A stretch of DNA of 64,000 nucleotides from Hoeflea sp. Its GTDB lineage: Bacteria > Pseudomonadota > Alphaproteobacteria > Rhizobiales > Rhizobiaceae. The stretch lies in assembly GCF_002733955.1 (NCBI RefSeq), contig NZ_NVXQ01000005.1, forward strand, positions 1-64,000, in the 5' to 3' direction. The notes below the pieces were generated by a model. That model worked only from the letters and a program-made list of their open reading frames with translations, ran no database searches and was not told the origin of the DNA. The position numbers were made by a program, and so were the translations under genes. Position 1 is the stretch's first letter, and each line of letters begins with the position of its first letter. This document shows, piece by piece, positions 18,492 to 27,894 of this stretch.

Positions 18492-20087
18492 TTACTTGGT
18501 CACCGCCTTGAACGAGTTGTCGTTGAACGACGGCCCGATGATGAAGCCCTCCACATTCTTGCGCCGCGCCAGAACCTCGATCTCCTGGAACATGATGACG
18601 AACGGCGAGACCTGCTGATGTTCGGTCTGCAGATCGATATACATCTGGGCGCGCTTGGCCGCATCAGCCTCGAGGATCGCTGCGTCCGCCTTGAGCGTCA
18701 TTGCCGGGATATCCCAGGCATTGCGCCAGGCAAGCGGCTTGGACGCGGCGTCATCGGAGTTGTCGGGATTGCGGGCAAAGGTATCGGCATTGGTGTGCGG
18801 ATCCTGATAGTCAGGGCCCCAGCGTCCGATATAGATATCGTGATTGCGGGCGCGGTACTTGGTCAGCGTCTGCTGACCGTCGCCCGGGATCAGTTCCATG
18901 TTGATGCCGGCCAGCGCCATGGTCTGCTGGATGGCCTGTCCCATCGAAGTGATTTCCGGCGTGTTGCGGGTGTCCATGGTGACCGTGAAGCCATCGGCCA
19001 GACCGGCTTCGGCGAGCAGGTCCTTGGCCTTGTCGACATTGAGCGCAAACGGCGTGTCTTCCAGCGCGCCAAGGAAGCCGCGCGGCAGGAAGGCCTGATG
19101 CGGCACCACCTTGCCCTTCATGATGGTGTCGGAGATGGTCGCGTAATCAACGAGATATTTCATCGCCTGGCGAACCTCGGGCTTGGCCAGGTTCTGGTTT
19201 TTCTGGTTCAGTCCGAGGTAGTAGATCGATCCCTTGACGCCGCTTTCGATGACGATGTCGGCATTGGTCGACATGGCCGCCATTTCCTCGGCGCTGACAT
19301 TGCGGGCGATGTCGATATCGCCCTGCTCCAGCAGCAGTCGCTGGGTCGCGGTTTCGGGAATGTGACGGTAGATGGCGCGGGCCATTGCCGGGGCATCGCC
19401 GGAATAATTGTCGTTGCGCTCAAGCACCACGGCCTCGTTGGCGCGCCAGTCGCGGATGGTGAAGGGGCCGGAACCGGCGTAATTGGTCTTCAGCCAGTTG
19501 TAGCCAAAATCACCGTCCTCCTCGTGGCTCTTGACCAGCTCGCTGTCGACGATGAACCCCACCGTGGCGGTCAGGCAGTAAAGCACCAGCGTCGGCGCAT
19601 AGGCCTTGTCCATCTCGAATTCGAAGGTCATGTCGCCGGTCTTGCGGATCATGGCGTCGACATTGTCGGCAGTGAAACCGAACTGGGTGAGAATGAAGGC
19701 CGGTGACTTGTCGAGCTTGATCACACGCTGCAAGGTGTAGACTGCGTCATCCGCAGTGATCGGGTTGCCCGAGGCAAACTTCATGTTCGGGCGGATGGTA
19801 AAGGTGAAAGTCTTGCCGTCCTCGGAGATCTCCCACTTCTCGGCCACGACGCCAAAAATCTCGGAGACATCCTCGACGTTGTAGCCGACCAGACCCTGGT
19901 AGGCATTGCCAAGGATTTCCGAGGCCGAGAACTCGAACACTTCAGCCGGGTCAAGCGTAATGATGTCATCAATAGCCCAAGCCTGAATGAGTGTGTCGGC
20001 CGGTGTCTCTGCCTGAGCCGCAACCGGCGCAAAGGCAGCAGCAGCGCACATCAGCCCTGCCGCTATAACTCTTTGAACTTGTTTCAT
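18492..20087 (-). CDS. Periplasmic dipeptide-binding protein (SBP family 5)
   Basis: Solute-binding protein of the peptide/nickel family, 531 residues. A Sec signal peptide ends around VAAQA (residue ~26). The SBP_bac_5 core starts at DTLIQAWAIDDIITLDPAEV and contains the family pattern MKFASGNPITADDAVYTLQR. It is the first gene of the operon that runs through both permeases, both ATPases and the M19 dipeptidase, which makes dipeptides the best substrate guess. Confidence 0.92.
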   Translation of the reverse strand: MKQVQRVIAAGLMCAAAAFAPVAAQAETPADTLIQAWAIDDIITLDPAEVFEFSASEILGNAYQGLVGYNVEDVSEIFGVVAEKWEISEDGKTFTFTIRPNMKFASGNPITADDAVYTLQRVIKLDKSPAFILTQFGFTADNVDAMIRKTGDMTFEFEMDKAYAPTLVLYCLTATVGFIVDSELVKSHEEDGDFGYNWLKTNYAGSGPFTIRDWRANEAVVLERNDNYSGDAPAMARAIYRHIPETATQRLLLEQGDIDIARNVSAEEMAAMSTNADIVIESGVKGSIYYLGLNQKNQNLAKPEVRQAMKYLVDYATISDTIMKGKVVPHQAFLPRGFLGALEDTPFALNVDKAKDLLAEAGLADGFTVTMDTRNTPEITSMGQAIQQTMALAGINMELIPGDGQQTLTKYRARNHDIYIGRWGPDYQDPHTNADTFARNPDNSDDAASKPLAWRNAWDIPAMTLKADAAILEADAAKRAQMYIDLQTEHQQVSPFVIMFQEIEVLARRKNVEGFIIGPSFNDNSFKAVTK

Positions 20088-20290
20088 GATACCGCTCCCA
20101 GTTGAAGTTCCCTGTTCTCACAGCATGCAGGCGCGGAGTTTTTCCTTGTCGCCCTTGTGGAGGGTTCAATGAGGACACAGGGGCATGGGTGTGTCAAGCA
20201 CGCGCGGCGGCAGGAATGCCGGCCCAATATACCGCCTTCTGCCGAGCTGAACCGGACGTACAAGTACCGGCGTGGATAGCCAACCGGCTG

Positions 20291-21292
20291 TCAGATTCCT
20301 GCCAGTCCGAGCGAGACCGCGGCCCAGGCCAGGGCCAGGAGAAACAGGGTTTCAACCACGATGACAGCCACATGCCGCCAGCCCAGCTCCATCATCGCCT
20401 TCATGTTGGTACGCACGCCCAGCGCCGAAATGGCGATGACCAGAAACCAGGAGGATGCATCAACCAGCAAGCCGGCAGCGGCTGCAGGGATCAGCCCGGT
20501 GCTGTTGGCGATCGTGACAGCGCCGAAGCCGACCACGAAGAGCGGCAGCCGCACCTGGGAAAAGCCGGTTTCACGGCGCGCGGTGGCCAGGGCAACGATG
20601 ATCAGAACCACGGGCAAGAGTGTCACGCGCAGCAGCTTGACGATGGTCGCGGTGTCGCCGGCCTCGGTCGAGATCGAATACCCGGCGCCCACGACCTGGG
20701 CCACGTCATGCACCGTGGCGCCGATGAGAAAACCGCTTTGCGCGTCGCTCAAACCGGCCAAGCCAAAGAGAACCGGGTAGATGATCATGGCGATGGTCGA
20801 CAGGGTGGTGACGGCCACGACCGTGAAGAGCACATTGCGGTCGGTCTTGTCATTGGCGGGAATGACCGCGGCAAGCGCAAGGGCTGCAGATGCGCCGCAA
20901 ATGGCAACGGCGCCACCGGTCAGGACGGCAAAGCGCCAGCCGCGCGAAAACAGCTTGGCGCAGACGAAGCCGAAACCGATGGTCAGCGCCATCAGCGCAG
21001 CCACCGTGGCCAGCCCGGAGGTGCCGATGCCGGCGATATCGCCCAATGTGATGCGCGCGCCGAGCAGGACAATGCCGAGCCGGAGCAGCGTCTTGGAGGC
21101 AAAGACCACGCCCTCCGAAGTTCGCTCCTGATCGGCCATGAAGTTGAAGGCCATCCCGATCAGCAGCGCAAACAGCATTACCGGAGCGGCATAATGCTCC
21201 GACAGGAATTTCGCGGCGGCGGCAATCGTCAGTGCCAGCAGCAGGCCGGGAAACAGGCTTCGCGCGCGCGCCTGCAAGTCGGAAATGGCCAT
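20291..21292 (-). CDS. YeiH/PSE-family membrane protein (putative sulfate exporter family)
   Basis: A 333-residue polytopic membrane protein of the UPF0324/YeiH family with about ten helices. Family features: LGIVLLGARITLGDI, the glycine-rich GGAVAICGASAALA loop and IGATVHDVAQVVGAG. Members are annotated as putative sulfate exporters without firm biochemical proof. The ATG at 21292 is preferred to a TTG seven codons upstream. It lies just downstream of the HpsN-like operon, where desulfonation could create a need for sulfite or sulfate export. That link is inference. Confidence 0.85.
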   Translation of the reverse strand: MAISDLQARARSLFPGLLLALTIAAAAKFLSEHYAAPVMLFALLIGMAFNFMADQERTSEGVVFASKTLLRLGIVLLGARITLGDIAGIGTSGLATVAALMALTIGFGFVCAKLFSRGWRFAVLTGGAVAICGASAALALAAVIPANDKTDRNVLFTVVAVTTLSTIAMIIYPVLFGLAGLSDAQSGFLIGATVHDVAQVVGAGYSISTEAGDTATIVKLLRVTLLPVVLIIVALATARRETGFSQVRLPLFVVGFGAVTIANSTGLIPAAAAGLLVDASSWFLVIAISALGVRTNMKAMMELGWRHVAVIVVETLFLLALAWAAVSLGLAGI

Positions 21293-21448
21293 ATATTCAG
21301 CTCCGCAATTCAAAAATTCATCAAAACAAGCCGGGGTGAAGACCAGCCGTGCTGCCCAGGCGCGACACGGCTCTAGTCACAAACACTAGCAGCAGGAAAT
21401 CTCCCGAGACTGTCCATATCGCCTGCGCCGGTAGGACCAGACGTCGGT

Positions 21449-22441
21449 TCAAGGCTTGAGAATGATCTTGGGGGCAGCCGCCCGCCCGGCCCGGATATCG
21501 GAGAAGGCTTCGGCACCATCTTCAAGCGCGCGTAGCTCGGCCCAGTCAAGACTTCCAAGAAGGCCGCTGAAAATCGCTGCAGCCGTGTCGCGGAAATCCT
21601 GCGGCGTGTAGGTGTAGGCTCCAATGAAGCTGATTTCCTGCAAGGTGAGCCGGCGGATATCGAGCCCGTCGGCAGCGTCTCCCAGTCCGATGTGGACGAT
21701 GACACCGCCTGGCCGGACAGCGCGGCTGGCTGACGCCCGGGTCGCGGAAAAGCCGACGCCATCAATCACCAGATCATATCCACCGGGATCCTGGGCCAGG
21801 ATATCGTCCGGCGTGACGACGCTGAAATCGCCGGCCGAGGTCAAGGCCGGAACCCGTTTTTGATTGGCTTCACTGATGGTGATGTCGGAAACCCCGTTGG
21901 CTTTCAGCGCCAGTGCAGCTCCAAGGCCGATCGCGCCGCCGCCGATGACCAGACACCTGGTGTCCAGCAAGCCGCCGAGAGCGCGCGCGCCCAAGCGCAT
22001 GGCATGCCAGCCACAGGCCAGGGGTTCTGCCAGACATGCCTTCTCGAAAGAGACATGATCGGGCATTTCGACCAGATTTTGCGGCGGGATGGCAATGAGT
22101 TCGGCAAAAGCCCCCTGACGCGGCGCCATCGACAGGATCTGGCGCTTGGGACACAGATTGTTGCGCCCTTCCCTGCAAGCCTTGCACTGACCACAGGTGG
22201 CCAGCGGATTGACGGTGACGCGACGGCCCGTGCCCGGTCCGTCCACCACCACGCCAGCTGCTTCATGGCCGAGGATCAGCGGCGCGGGCCGCCGCTCGTC
22301 ATGGCCAAGATAGGCATGCATGTCGGAGCCACAGATGCCCACCGCTTCAACCCGGACGAGGCATTCGCCCGCCGGCAGGTCAGGCGCAGGTTCTTCACGA
22401 TAGGCGAGGGTTTCGGGCGCGGTGTAAACGAGCGCTTTCAT
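21449..22441 (-). CDS. Zinc-dependent medium-chain dehydrogenase (HpsO/HpsP candidate)
   Basis: A 330-residue MDR alcohol dehydrogenase. The catalytic zinc site is formed by Cys37 (GICGSD) and His59-Glu60 (GHE). The structural zinc cysteines are 83, 86, 89 and 97. The Rossmann motif is GGGAIGLGAALALKANG. It overlaps the SDR gene by four bases and is the last gene of the TRAP/HpsN-like operon. By analogy with DHPS-degrading bacteria it could oxidise or isomerise one enantiomer of the diol at C2. Substrate not proven. Confidence 0.85.
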   Translation of the reverse strand: MKALVYTAPETLAYREEPAPDLPAGECLVRVEAVGICGSDMHAYLGHDERRPAPLILGHEAAGVVVDGPGTGRRVTVNPLATCGQCKACREGRNNLCPKRQILSMAPRQGAFAELIAIPPQNLVEMPDHVSFEKACLAEPLACGWHAMRLGARALGGLLDTRCLVIGGGAIGLGAALALKANGVSDITISEANQKRVPALTSAGDFSVVTPDDILAQDPGGYDLVIDGVGFSATRASASRAVRPGGVIVHIGLGDAADGLDIRRLTLQEISFIGAYTYTPQDFRDTAAAIFSGLLGSLDWAELRALEDGAEAFSDIRAGRAAAPKIILKP

Positions 22442-23196
22442 TTGGCGGTGTATCCCCCGTCGACGAAGAGAACCTGACCGGTGACATAGGCCGAGGCGCC
22501 GGATGCCAGGAACAGCAGCGGACCTTCAATGTCGGCCATCTCGCCATTGCGGCCGATGCAGGTGGATGCGGCATGCATGGCGGAAACGGTCTCGTCGGCG
22601 AAGACCGGGCCGGTGAGTTCGGTGGGGAAGAAGCCTGGCGCCAGCGCATTGGCGTTGATGCCGTCGCACGACCAGGCCTCGGCCATGGCGCGGGTCATCT
22701 GCTCGACCCCGCCCTTGGACGCACCATAGGCAATGCCGTTGGTGAAAGCCCGGCGCGATTGCAACGAGGCGAAATTGATGATCCGGCCCCAGTGTCGTTC
22801 GCGCATGGCCGGAACCAGTGCCTGGGCCAGGAAAAACGGAACCGAGAGATTGAGCGCGATGGTTTGCGCCCAGCCTTCCGGCGTCACCTGATCTGCGGAC
22901 TGGCGCAGATTGAGGCCGGCGGCATTTACCAGGATATCCGGTGGACCGAACGGGTCGGCGACCCTGTCAGCGAGTGCAGGAAAATCGGTCTCTGTCGCCA
23001 AGTCGGCGGCAAGGGCCGCGGTCTCGCCGCCGGCCTCGCTCCGCCATTGCTCAAGTGCTGCGGCGCGGCGCGCCACACCGACCACCTGGGCGCCGGCCTG
23101 AACCAGGAAGCTTGCGGCGGCCCGCCCCAGTCCGGAACTTGCGCCGGTCACCAGTGCCACGCGGCCGGTCAGATCAAACAGATCGCTTCGGCTCAT
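22438..23196 (-). CDS. Short-chain dehydrogenase/reductase
   Basis: Classical SDR of 252 residues. The cofactor motif TGASSGLG is at residues 17-24, NAAG at 91-94, and the catalytic residues are Ser144, Tyr157 and Lys161 (YGASK). The C-terminal VTGQVLFVDGGYTAK is typical. The ATG at 23196 follows the HpsN-like stop by one base; a longer frame upstream would run into that gene. In the operon it is paired with a Zn-dehydrogenase, suggesting stepwise oxidation or racemisation of a diol. Confidence 0.9.
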   Translation of the reverse strand: MSRSDLFDLTGRVALVTGASSGLGRAAASFLVQAGAQVVGVARRAAALEQWRSEAGGETAALAADLATETDFPALADRVADPFGPPDILVNAAGLNLRQSADQVTPEGWAQTIALNLSVPFFLAQALVPAMRERHWGRIINFASLQSRRAFTNGIAYGASKGGVEQMTRAMAEAWSCDGINANALAPGFFPTELTGPVFADETVSAMHAASTCIGRNGEMADIEGPLLFLASGASAYVTGQVLFVDGGYTAK

Positions 23197-23197
23197 C

Positions 23198-24514
23198 TCA
23201 GATGTCCTGCCCCGTGCCCGAGAGATCAAAATTCTCGCCGGGGAAATATTTGCGCAACCTGATGTCGGCGGTGCGGGCGTGCCCCTCCATGCCCTCGAGC
23301 CGCGAGATCCTGGCCGTCGCCTCGGCAATCGGCCTGGCGCCGTCGCGGGTGGCGCGCTGCCAGGTGACGATCTTCATGAACTTGTGGACCGACAGCCCAC
23401 CGGTGTAGCGCGCAGCTCCCGAGGTCGGCAGCACGTGGTTGGTGCCTGAGGCCTTGTCGCCGAAGGCCACCGTTGTTTCCTCACCAAGGAACAGCGAGCC
23501 GTAGCAGCCGAGACGATTCAGCCACCAGTCGAGATCGACAGCCTGCACGGTGAGGTGCTCGGGCGCATATTCATCGGAGGTCGCAGCCATGTCCTCGCGG
23601 CTGTCGCAAAGGATCACCTCGGCGAAATCGCGCCAGGCGGCTTCGGCATTGTCGCGGTTGACCTGGGGCAGCGTGGCGATGTGCTTGGGCACCAGGGCCA
23701 TGACCGTTTCGGCCAGTGCGCGGTCGTCGGTGACGAGCCAGACCGGCGAATTGTAGCCATGTTCGGCCTGCCCCACCAGATCGGCGGCGACGATCTCGGG
23801 ATCAGCATGCTTGTCGGCCAGGATCAGGCTGTCGGTGGGACCGGCAAACATGTCGATGCCAACGCGGCCGAACAGGATGCGCTTGGCTTCGGCAACGAAC
23901 TGGTTGCCGGGGCCGACCAGAATGCCCGAGGACGGCACGCCGAACAGGCCGAAGGCCATCGAGGCCACGCCCTGCACCCCGCCCATCGCAAGAATGGTGT
24001 CGGCGCCGCAGATGTCGGCGGTGTAGAGTATCGCCGGATGAACCCCGACATCGGGCCGCGGCGGCGAACAGACGGTGATGTGCCCGCAGCCTGCAACCTT
24101 TGCCGTGGTCACGGTCATGATCGCCGAGGCGACATGGCTGTAGCGCCCGCCGGGCACGTAACAGCCGGCAGCCTCGATGGGGATGGTCTTCTGGCCGGCG
24201 ATGAGCCCCGGCACGATCTCGACCTCGACATCGCTCAGGGTCTGCTTCTGGGCGACGGCGAATTTGCGCACATTGTCATGGGCGAAACGAATATCGTCCT
24301 TGAGCTTTTGCGGCAGGCTTGCTGCGGCTTCATCGATCTCGTCGCGGGTGACGATGATGTTTCCGGTGTAGCGGTCGAATTTCTCGGCGTAGCTTTTTGC
24401 CGCCGCCTCACCCCCGGCCTCGATTTCATCGAGGATCGACTGCACGGTATCGCGCACGGAGCCGGAATCGGTGGAAGAGGTTTTTTCGGCTTTCTTGAGA
24501 TAGATGCGGGACAT
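23198..24514 (-). CDS. hpsN: HpsN-like sulfopropanediol 3-dehydrogenase (histidinol-dehydrogenase family)
   Basis: A 438-residue NAD-dependent dehydrogenase of the HisD fold. HpsN oxidises (R)-2,3-dihydroxypropane-1-sulfonate in two steps to (R)-sulfolactate. All HisD metal and catalytic residues are kept: Gln249 and His252 (GQAEH), the Glu319-His320 pair (YAPEH), Asp353 (FGDK) and His412 (EGMEGHA). The C-terminal stretches GSLFLGEETTVAFGDK and GGLSVHKFMK match my recollection of HpsN better than biosynthetic HisD. No other his genes are near, and it sits in a TRAP operon with two further dehydrogenases. Alternative: a dehydrogenase for another C3-C4 diol. Confidence 0.78.
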   Translation of the reverse strand: MSRIYLKKAEKTSSTDSGSVRDTVQSILDEIEAGGEAAAKSYAEKFDRYTGNIIVTRDEIDEAAASLPQKLKDDIRFAHDNVRKFAVAQKQTLSDVEVEIVPGLIAGQKTIPIEAAGCYVPGGRYSHVASAIMTVTTAKVAGCGHITVCSPPRPDVGVHPAILYTADICGADTILAMGGVQGVASMAFGLFGVPSSGILVGPGNQFVAEAKRILFGRVGIDMFAGPTDSLILADKHADPEIVAADLVGQAEHGYNSPVWLVTDDRALAETVMALVPKHIATLPQVNRDNAEAAWRDFAEVILCDSREDMAATSDEYAPEHLTVQAVDLDWWLNRLGCYGSLFLGEETTVAFGDKASGTNHVLPTSGAARYTGGLSVHKFMKIVTWQRATRDGARPIAEATARISRLEGMEGHARTADIRLRKYFPGENFDLSGTGQDI

Positions 24515-24526
24515 GACCGCGAACTC

Positions 24527-25855
24527 CTACTGGTAGATTTCGGGCAACAGGGTTGTTGAGAGTGCAGGCACATAGGCAATGATCAGCACGACGAGCAGCA
24601 TGAAGAATACGAACGGAATCGCCTGCCAGGCTATTTTCAGAATCGACTCACCGGTGATGCCAGACACGACAAACAGATTGAGACCGAGCGGCGGGGTGAT
24701 GAAGCCGACACCGAGCGAGGTGATCATCATGATGCAGAACTGGATCTCGTTCATGCCGATATTGTCGGCCAGCGGCTTGAGGATCGGCGCCAGAATGACG
24801 ATGTTGGGCGTCGTCTCCATCACACAACCAGCGGCGATCAGGATAAAGATCATCAGCAGGATGAGAATGTTGGGATCGTCGCTGATCGATGTGACGGCAG
24901 CGACGAAGCCCTGCGGCACGCCCATGATCGCGAGCGCCTGAGCCAGCGGCAGCGAGAAGGCGATGATCGGCAGGATAACGCCGACCACCTTGGCGGACCC
25001 GAGCAGCATGGCGGGAAAATCGGACAGCTTCAGTGTCTTGAGAAAGAAGCCCATGATGATGGTGACGATGACTGCGGTGGCGCCAGCCTCGGTGGGCGTC
25101 AAGCGTCCCGAAAAGATGCCGTAGAAGATGATGCCGGGCACCAGGAACGCATACCAGCCAGACTTCAGCGTCGTGCCCAGATTGCTGCCCCACTCGGCAA
25201 ACGTCATCGGTTCGCCGCCTTCATATTTATATATCCGGTTGACGACGATGTTGGTGATCAGGATCGAAACCAGAATGCAGATCCCGGGGATAAGCGCCGC
25301 CAGGAACAGCGTGGAAGCGGAAATGCCGAGCACCAGGCCGATGATGATATAGGCGATCGAAGGCGGGATCAGGATGCCGGTACAGGCACCGGCTGCGACC
25401 AGGGCGCAGGCATAGGGTCGCGGATAGCCGCTTTCCACCAGGCGGCCGATGGTCATCCGGCCGACGGCTGCGGCGCCAGCGGCATCAGAGCCTGAAATTG
25501 CAGCAAACATTCCGCAAACCAGAACCGTGGCCGAGCCGAAGCCGCCCTTGGTCCAGCAGGTCAGCGCTTCGGCCACATCGAGAAACTTGCGGCTCAGCCC
25601 GGTGCGGACCAGCACATCGCCGGTCAGGATGAACAGCGGGATGGCGGTTAGGGCAAAGTGATCAATCCCGTCGAACAGGGATTCGCCGACCAGGGACAGC
25701 GGCAACGCGCCGGACATGATCAACATCATGATCGCGGCCGAACCGATTGCCGCCCAGACCGGAATGGCGAGTGCGCACAGGACGACAAACAGGATCACCG
25801 GTGCATAGAAATCCCACCCCAGGACAACCGTGTTTAATTGCTGATTCCACAACAT
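24527..25855 (-). CDS. TRAP transporter large permease (DctM-like)
   Basis: A 442-residue membrane protein with about 12 helices and the DctM features SGSDAAGAAAVGRMTIGRL and IPPSIAYIIIGLVLG. It couples substrate uptake to sodium flow. It follows the small permease gene by 9 bp and precedes the HpsN-like gene by 12 bp. Its close linkage to HpsN-like, SDR and ADH genes makes it the likely importer of their substrate. Confidence 0.93.
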   Translation of the reverse strand: MLWNQQLNTVVLGWDFYAPVILFVVLCALAIPVWAAIGSAAIMMLIMSGALPLSLVGESLFDGIDHFALTAIPLFILTGDVLVRTGLSRKFLDVAEALTCWTKGGFGSATVLVCGMFAAISGSDAAGAAAVGRMTIGRLVESGYPRPYACALVAAGACTGILIPPSIAYIIIGLVLGISASTLFLAALIPGICILVSILITNIVVNRIYKYEGGEPMTFAEWGSNLGTTLKSGWYAFLVPGIIFYGIFSGRLTPTEAGATAVIVTIIMGFFLKTLKLSDFPAMLLGSAKVVGVILPIIAFSLPLAQALAIMGVPQGFVAAVTSISDDPNILILLMIFILIAAGCVMETTPNIVILAPILKPLADNIGMNEIQFCIMMITSLGVGFITPPLGLNLFVVSGITGESILKIAWQAIPFVFFMLLVVLIIAYVPALSTTLLPEIYQ

Positions 25856-25864
25856 GGCTGATCC

Positions 25865-26380
25865 TCAATCAAAGAGCTGGTTGCCTTCGAACACGGGCCG
25901 GCCGGTTCGAAGCGAGATGACGTCATGGATGAAGGACTGAACCAGCCTTGCGATCAGAAGCGTGAAACCGATCGGTACCGCCAGCAGGAACCAGACCATG
26001 GAGACGCGCAGGCCATGACTGACCGATCCGAATTTCCACGACACGGTGACGGTTTCGAATGACCAGTAGAGCGCAACGAGGGCGACGGCCAGCATCACCA
26101 GATCGCCCAGCATGTAGAGAAGCGCCTTCATGCGCGGGCCGAGATAATGCATGATCACATCGATGCGGATATGGGCGCGTTCGCGCACCGCCGAGGCCGC
26201 ACCTATCCAGGCGAGGTAGATGAACGAGTAGCGCACGACCTCCTCGCCCCAAATCGACGAGTAGGCAAAAGCTTCGCGGCGCACCACTTCGACGGCCATC
26301 GTCACCACCAGCAGTACGTAGAAGACCAGCAGGGCCCACCGTTCCGCATTTCTGTCGAGTGCTTTGAGAAATCCTGGCAT
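25865..26380 (-). CDS. TRAP transporter small permease (DctQ-like)
   Basis: A 171-residue membrane protein with four hydrophobic helices, including WALLVFYVLLVVTMAVEVV and RVSMVWFLLAVPIGFTLLI. The ATG at 26380 has an AGGAGGGG site upstream, which decides the start. It is separated from the binding-protein gene by about 110 bp carrying a strong hairpin, then runs straight into the large permease gene. Confidence 0.9.
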   Translation of the reverse strand: MPGFLKALDRNAERWALLVFYVLLVVTMAVEVVRREAFAYSSIWGEEVVRYSFIYLAWIGAASAVRERAHIRIDVIMHYLGPRMKALLYMLGDLVMLAVALVALYWSFETVTVSWKFGSVSHGLRVSMVWFLLAVPIGFTLLIARLVQSFIHDVISLRTGRPVFEGNQLFD

Positions 26381-26453
26381 GCCTATCCCCTCCTGCGTCG
26401 CCGCCGGGACCATGCCCTGGCGGCGCGAGCCGACATGAAAGACTTTCGGGTGA

Positions 26454-26477
26454 GCCGGCGCCCGCTCAGGCGCCGGC
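26454..26477 (-). terminator. Intercistronic hairpin between dctP and dctQ (HpsN-like operon)
   Basis: GCCGGCGCC, loop CGCTCA, GGCGCCGGC: a perfect 9-bp GC stem just after the binding-protein stop codon. It has no U-tract, so it is more likely an RNA-stabilising or attenuating element that raises binding-protein yield over membrane subunits. Confidence 0.65.
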
Positions 26478-26489
26478 CCGGATCAGGCA

Positions 26490-27641
26490 TTACGCGTCGT
26501 GGACGTAGTAACGGCCCATGGTGCTGGCGGCTTCATCGAGCTTGTTGAAGACGTCCATCGACCCGGCGAGCTCAGCCTTGAAGCTGTCCCAATCGGACTT
26601 CTGGTAGCCGCCAACGTCTTTCCATTCGGCCAGCTGATCATCGCTCAGGGAGTGGAATTCGACACCGGACTTGCGCAATTCGGACATGGCGTAGTTGCGG
26701 GCCGCGGGAACCTTGGCGAGGTTTTGCTGGGCGGTGATTTCCCCAGCAAACTCGATGCCTTCCTGCACATCGGCAGGCAGGGCATTGAACCATTCGAGGT
26801 TCATCGAGAAGACCTGGCTGTCAGGGACGGCCTGGGTGAAAGTGACGTGGCTGAGAATGTCCTTGAAGCCGAAGACATAGAGTGCGCCGACGGACGGATC
26901 GAGCGCATCGGCAACGCCCTGCTTGATGGCGGAGGGGGTTTCACCCCAGGCCACCGGGGTCGGGTTGGCGCCGACCATGCGGTAATATTGCTGCAGCATC
27001 GCAGAACCGGGAACGCGGAACTTGACGCCCGCCATGTCAGCCGGGCTCATGACCACGTTGCCACCCTTGCGAACTGCGACGACGCGCGGGTCGATAACGA
27101 TGTAGAACAGCGGCTTGAAACCGGCCGCCTCGATCTTCGGATGGACTTCCGATTTCCAGGTGTCCGAGGTCACCAGATTGACGAATTTCTGGTTGGCGCC
27201 GCAGAAATAGGGCAGATTGATCAGGTCGGCAGCCGGCGCGAAGGGCGCGAAGTTGGACAGCGAGTGCTGCGCTGCCTGAATGGTGCCGCTCTGCACCTTC
27301 TGCACGAGAGCACCACCGGCACCGAGCTGGCCGCCGGGCGCAAGCCGGACATAGACCTTGCCATTTGTGGCGTTCTGGATGTTTTCCTTCAGATCAAGCT
27401 GCATGATCGGGTAGCTGCGCGACGCGCCTAGAATATAGGCGGTGGCAATGGTCATGACGTGCTCGGCCGCGGCCTCGCGCTCACTCTCTTCCTTGGCGGT
27501 CTGCGCCACGGCCGCGTCAGACCACAAGGTGCCCGCGGCACCGGCCACCATGGCGACCGTAAATGCGCCTGCGCCGGTCAGCTTGAGAAAATTGCGCCTC
27601 TCGATCGAAGCCACTTCATTCTGGATTTTCCTGTCTGTCAT
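26490..27641 (-). CDS. TRAP transporter substrate-binding protein (DctP-like, Tat signal)
   Basis: A 383-residue periplasmic binding protein. The N-terminus carries a twin-arginine motif (RRNFLKL, residues ~15-21) and a hydrophobic stretch ending near DAAVAQ, so export may be by Tat. The DctP core includes PGGQLGAGGALVQKVQSGTI and VKFRVPGSAMLQQYYRMVGA. The arginine in KFRVPGS is the usual carboxylate (or sulfonate) clamp. ATG at 27641 is chosen because GGGGAGGAGG precedes it. It overlaps the small upstream gene by four bases. Confidence 0.92.
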   Translation of the reverse strand: MTDRKIQNEVASIERRNFLKLTGAGAFTVAMVAGAAGTLWSDAAVAQTAKEESEREAAAEHVMTIATAYILGASRSYPIMQLDLKENIQNATNGKVYVRLAPGGQLGAGGALVQKVQSGTIQAAQHSLSNFAPFAPAADLINLPYFCGANQKFVNLVTSDTWKSEVHPKIEAAGFKPLFYIVIDPRVVAVRKGGNVVMSPADMAGVKFRVPGSAMLQQYYRMVGANPTPVAWGETPSAIKQGVADALDPSVGALYVFGFKDILSHVTFTQAVPDSQVFSMNLEWFNALPADVQEGIEFAGEITAQQNLAKVPAARNYAMSELRKSGVEFHSLSDDQLAEWKDVGGYQKSDWDSFKAELAGSMDVFNKLDEAASTMGRYYVHDA

Positions 27642-27868
27642 CGGGTTTCCTCCTCCCCTTGAATTGTTGTGGATTGGCCGCCGCGCTCCTGCCCCTCGAG
27701 TCTGAGAATGCCGACGACAAAGAAACAGCAGGAGATTGCAAGCACCAAAGCTTCGGCGACATCGGACATGAAGGCCGCGCGAAAAAATGCGCCGGCGAGA
27801 ACATCTGCAGTGAACAGCGCCATAAACAGGGCCGCGATCCAGAATGCGGATTTTCCAGCTTGCGTCAT
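27638..27868 (-). CDS. Small two-helix membrane protein, first gene of the TRAP operon
   Basis: A 76-residue protein with two hydrophobic segments (SAFWIAALFMALFTADVL and VAEALVLAISCCFFVVGILR) and a polar C-terminal tail. The ATG at 27868 has a GGGAGGGG site and lies 27 bp from the LacI operator; its stop overlaps the dctP start (ATGA). The tight coupling and codon use suggest a real gene. It is not a DctQ, which is present separately. It could be an accessory subunit or a leader that sets dctP translation. No family recognised. Confidence 0.65.
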   Translation of the reverse strand: MTQAGKSAFWIAALFMALFTADVLAGAFFRAAFMSDVAEALVLAISCCFFVVGILRLEGQERGGQSTTIQGEEETR

Positions 27869-27894
27869 GACCCCTCCCAAGGTTCCCAACGAAT

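Noticed and set aside
17550-19706. A 718-codon open frame antisense to the dipeptide transporter genes
   Set aside because: It is antisense to well-supported dppB- and dppA-like genes, has Gly/Asp/Arg-rich composition and no domain; high G+C creates such shadows.
23198-24514. Biosynthetic histidinol dehydrogenase (hisD)
   Set aside because: No other histidine genes are near; the gene is in a TRAP operon with two diol-type dehydrogenases, and its C-terminal motifs fit HpsN-like proteins better.
26454-26477. Classical Rho-independent terminator
   Set aside because: The stem is strong but no U-tract follows, and downstream genes of the same operon need read-through; kept only as an intercistronic hairpin.
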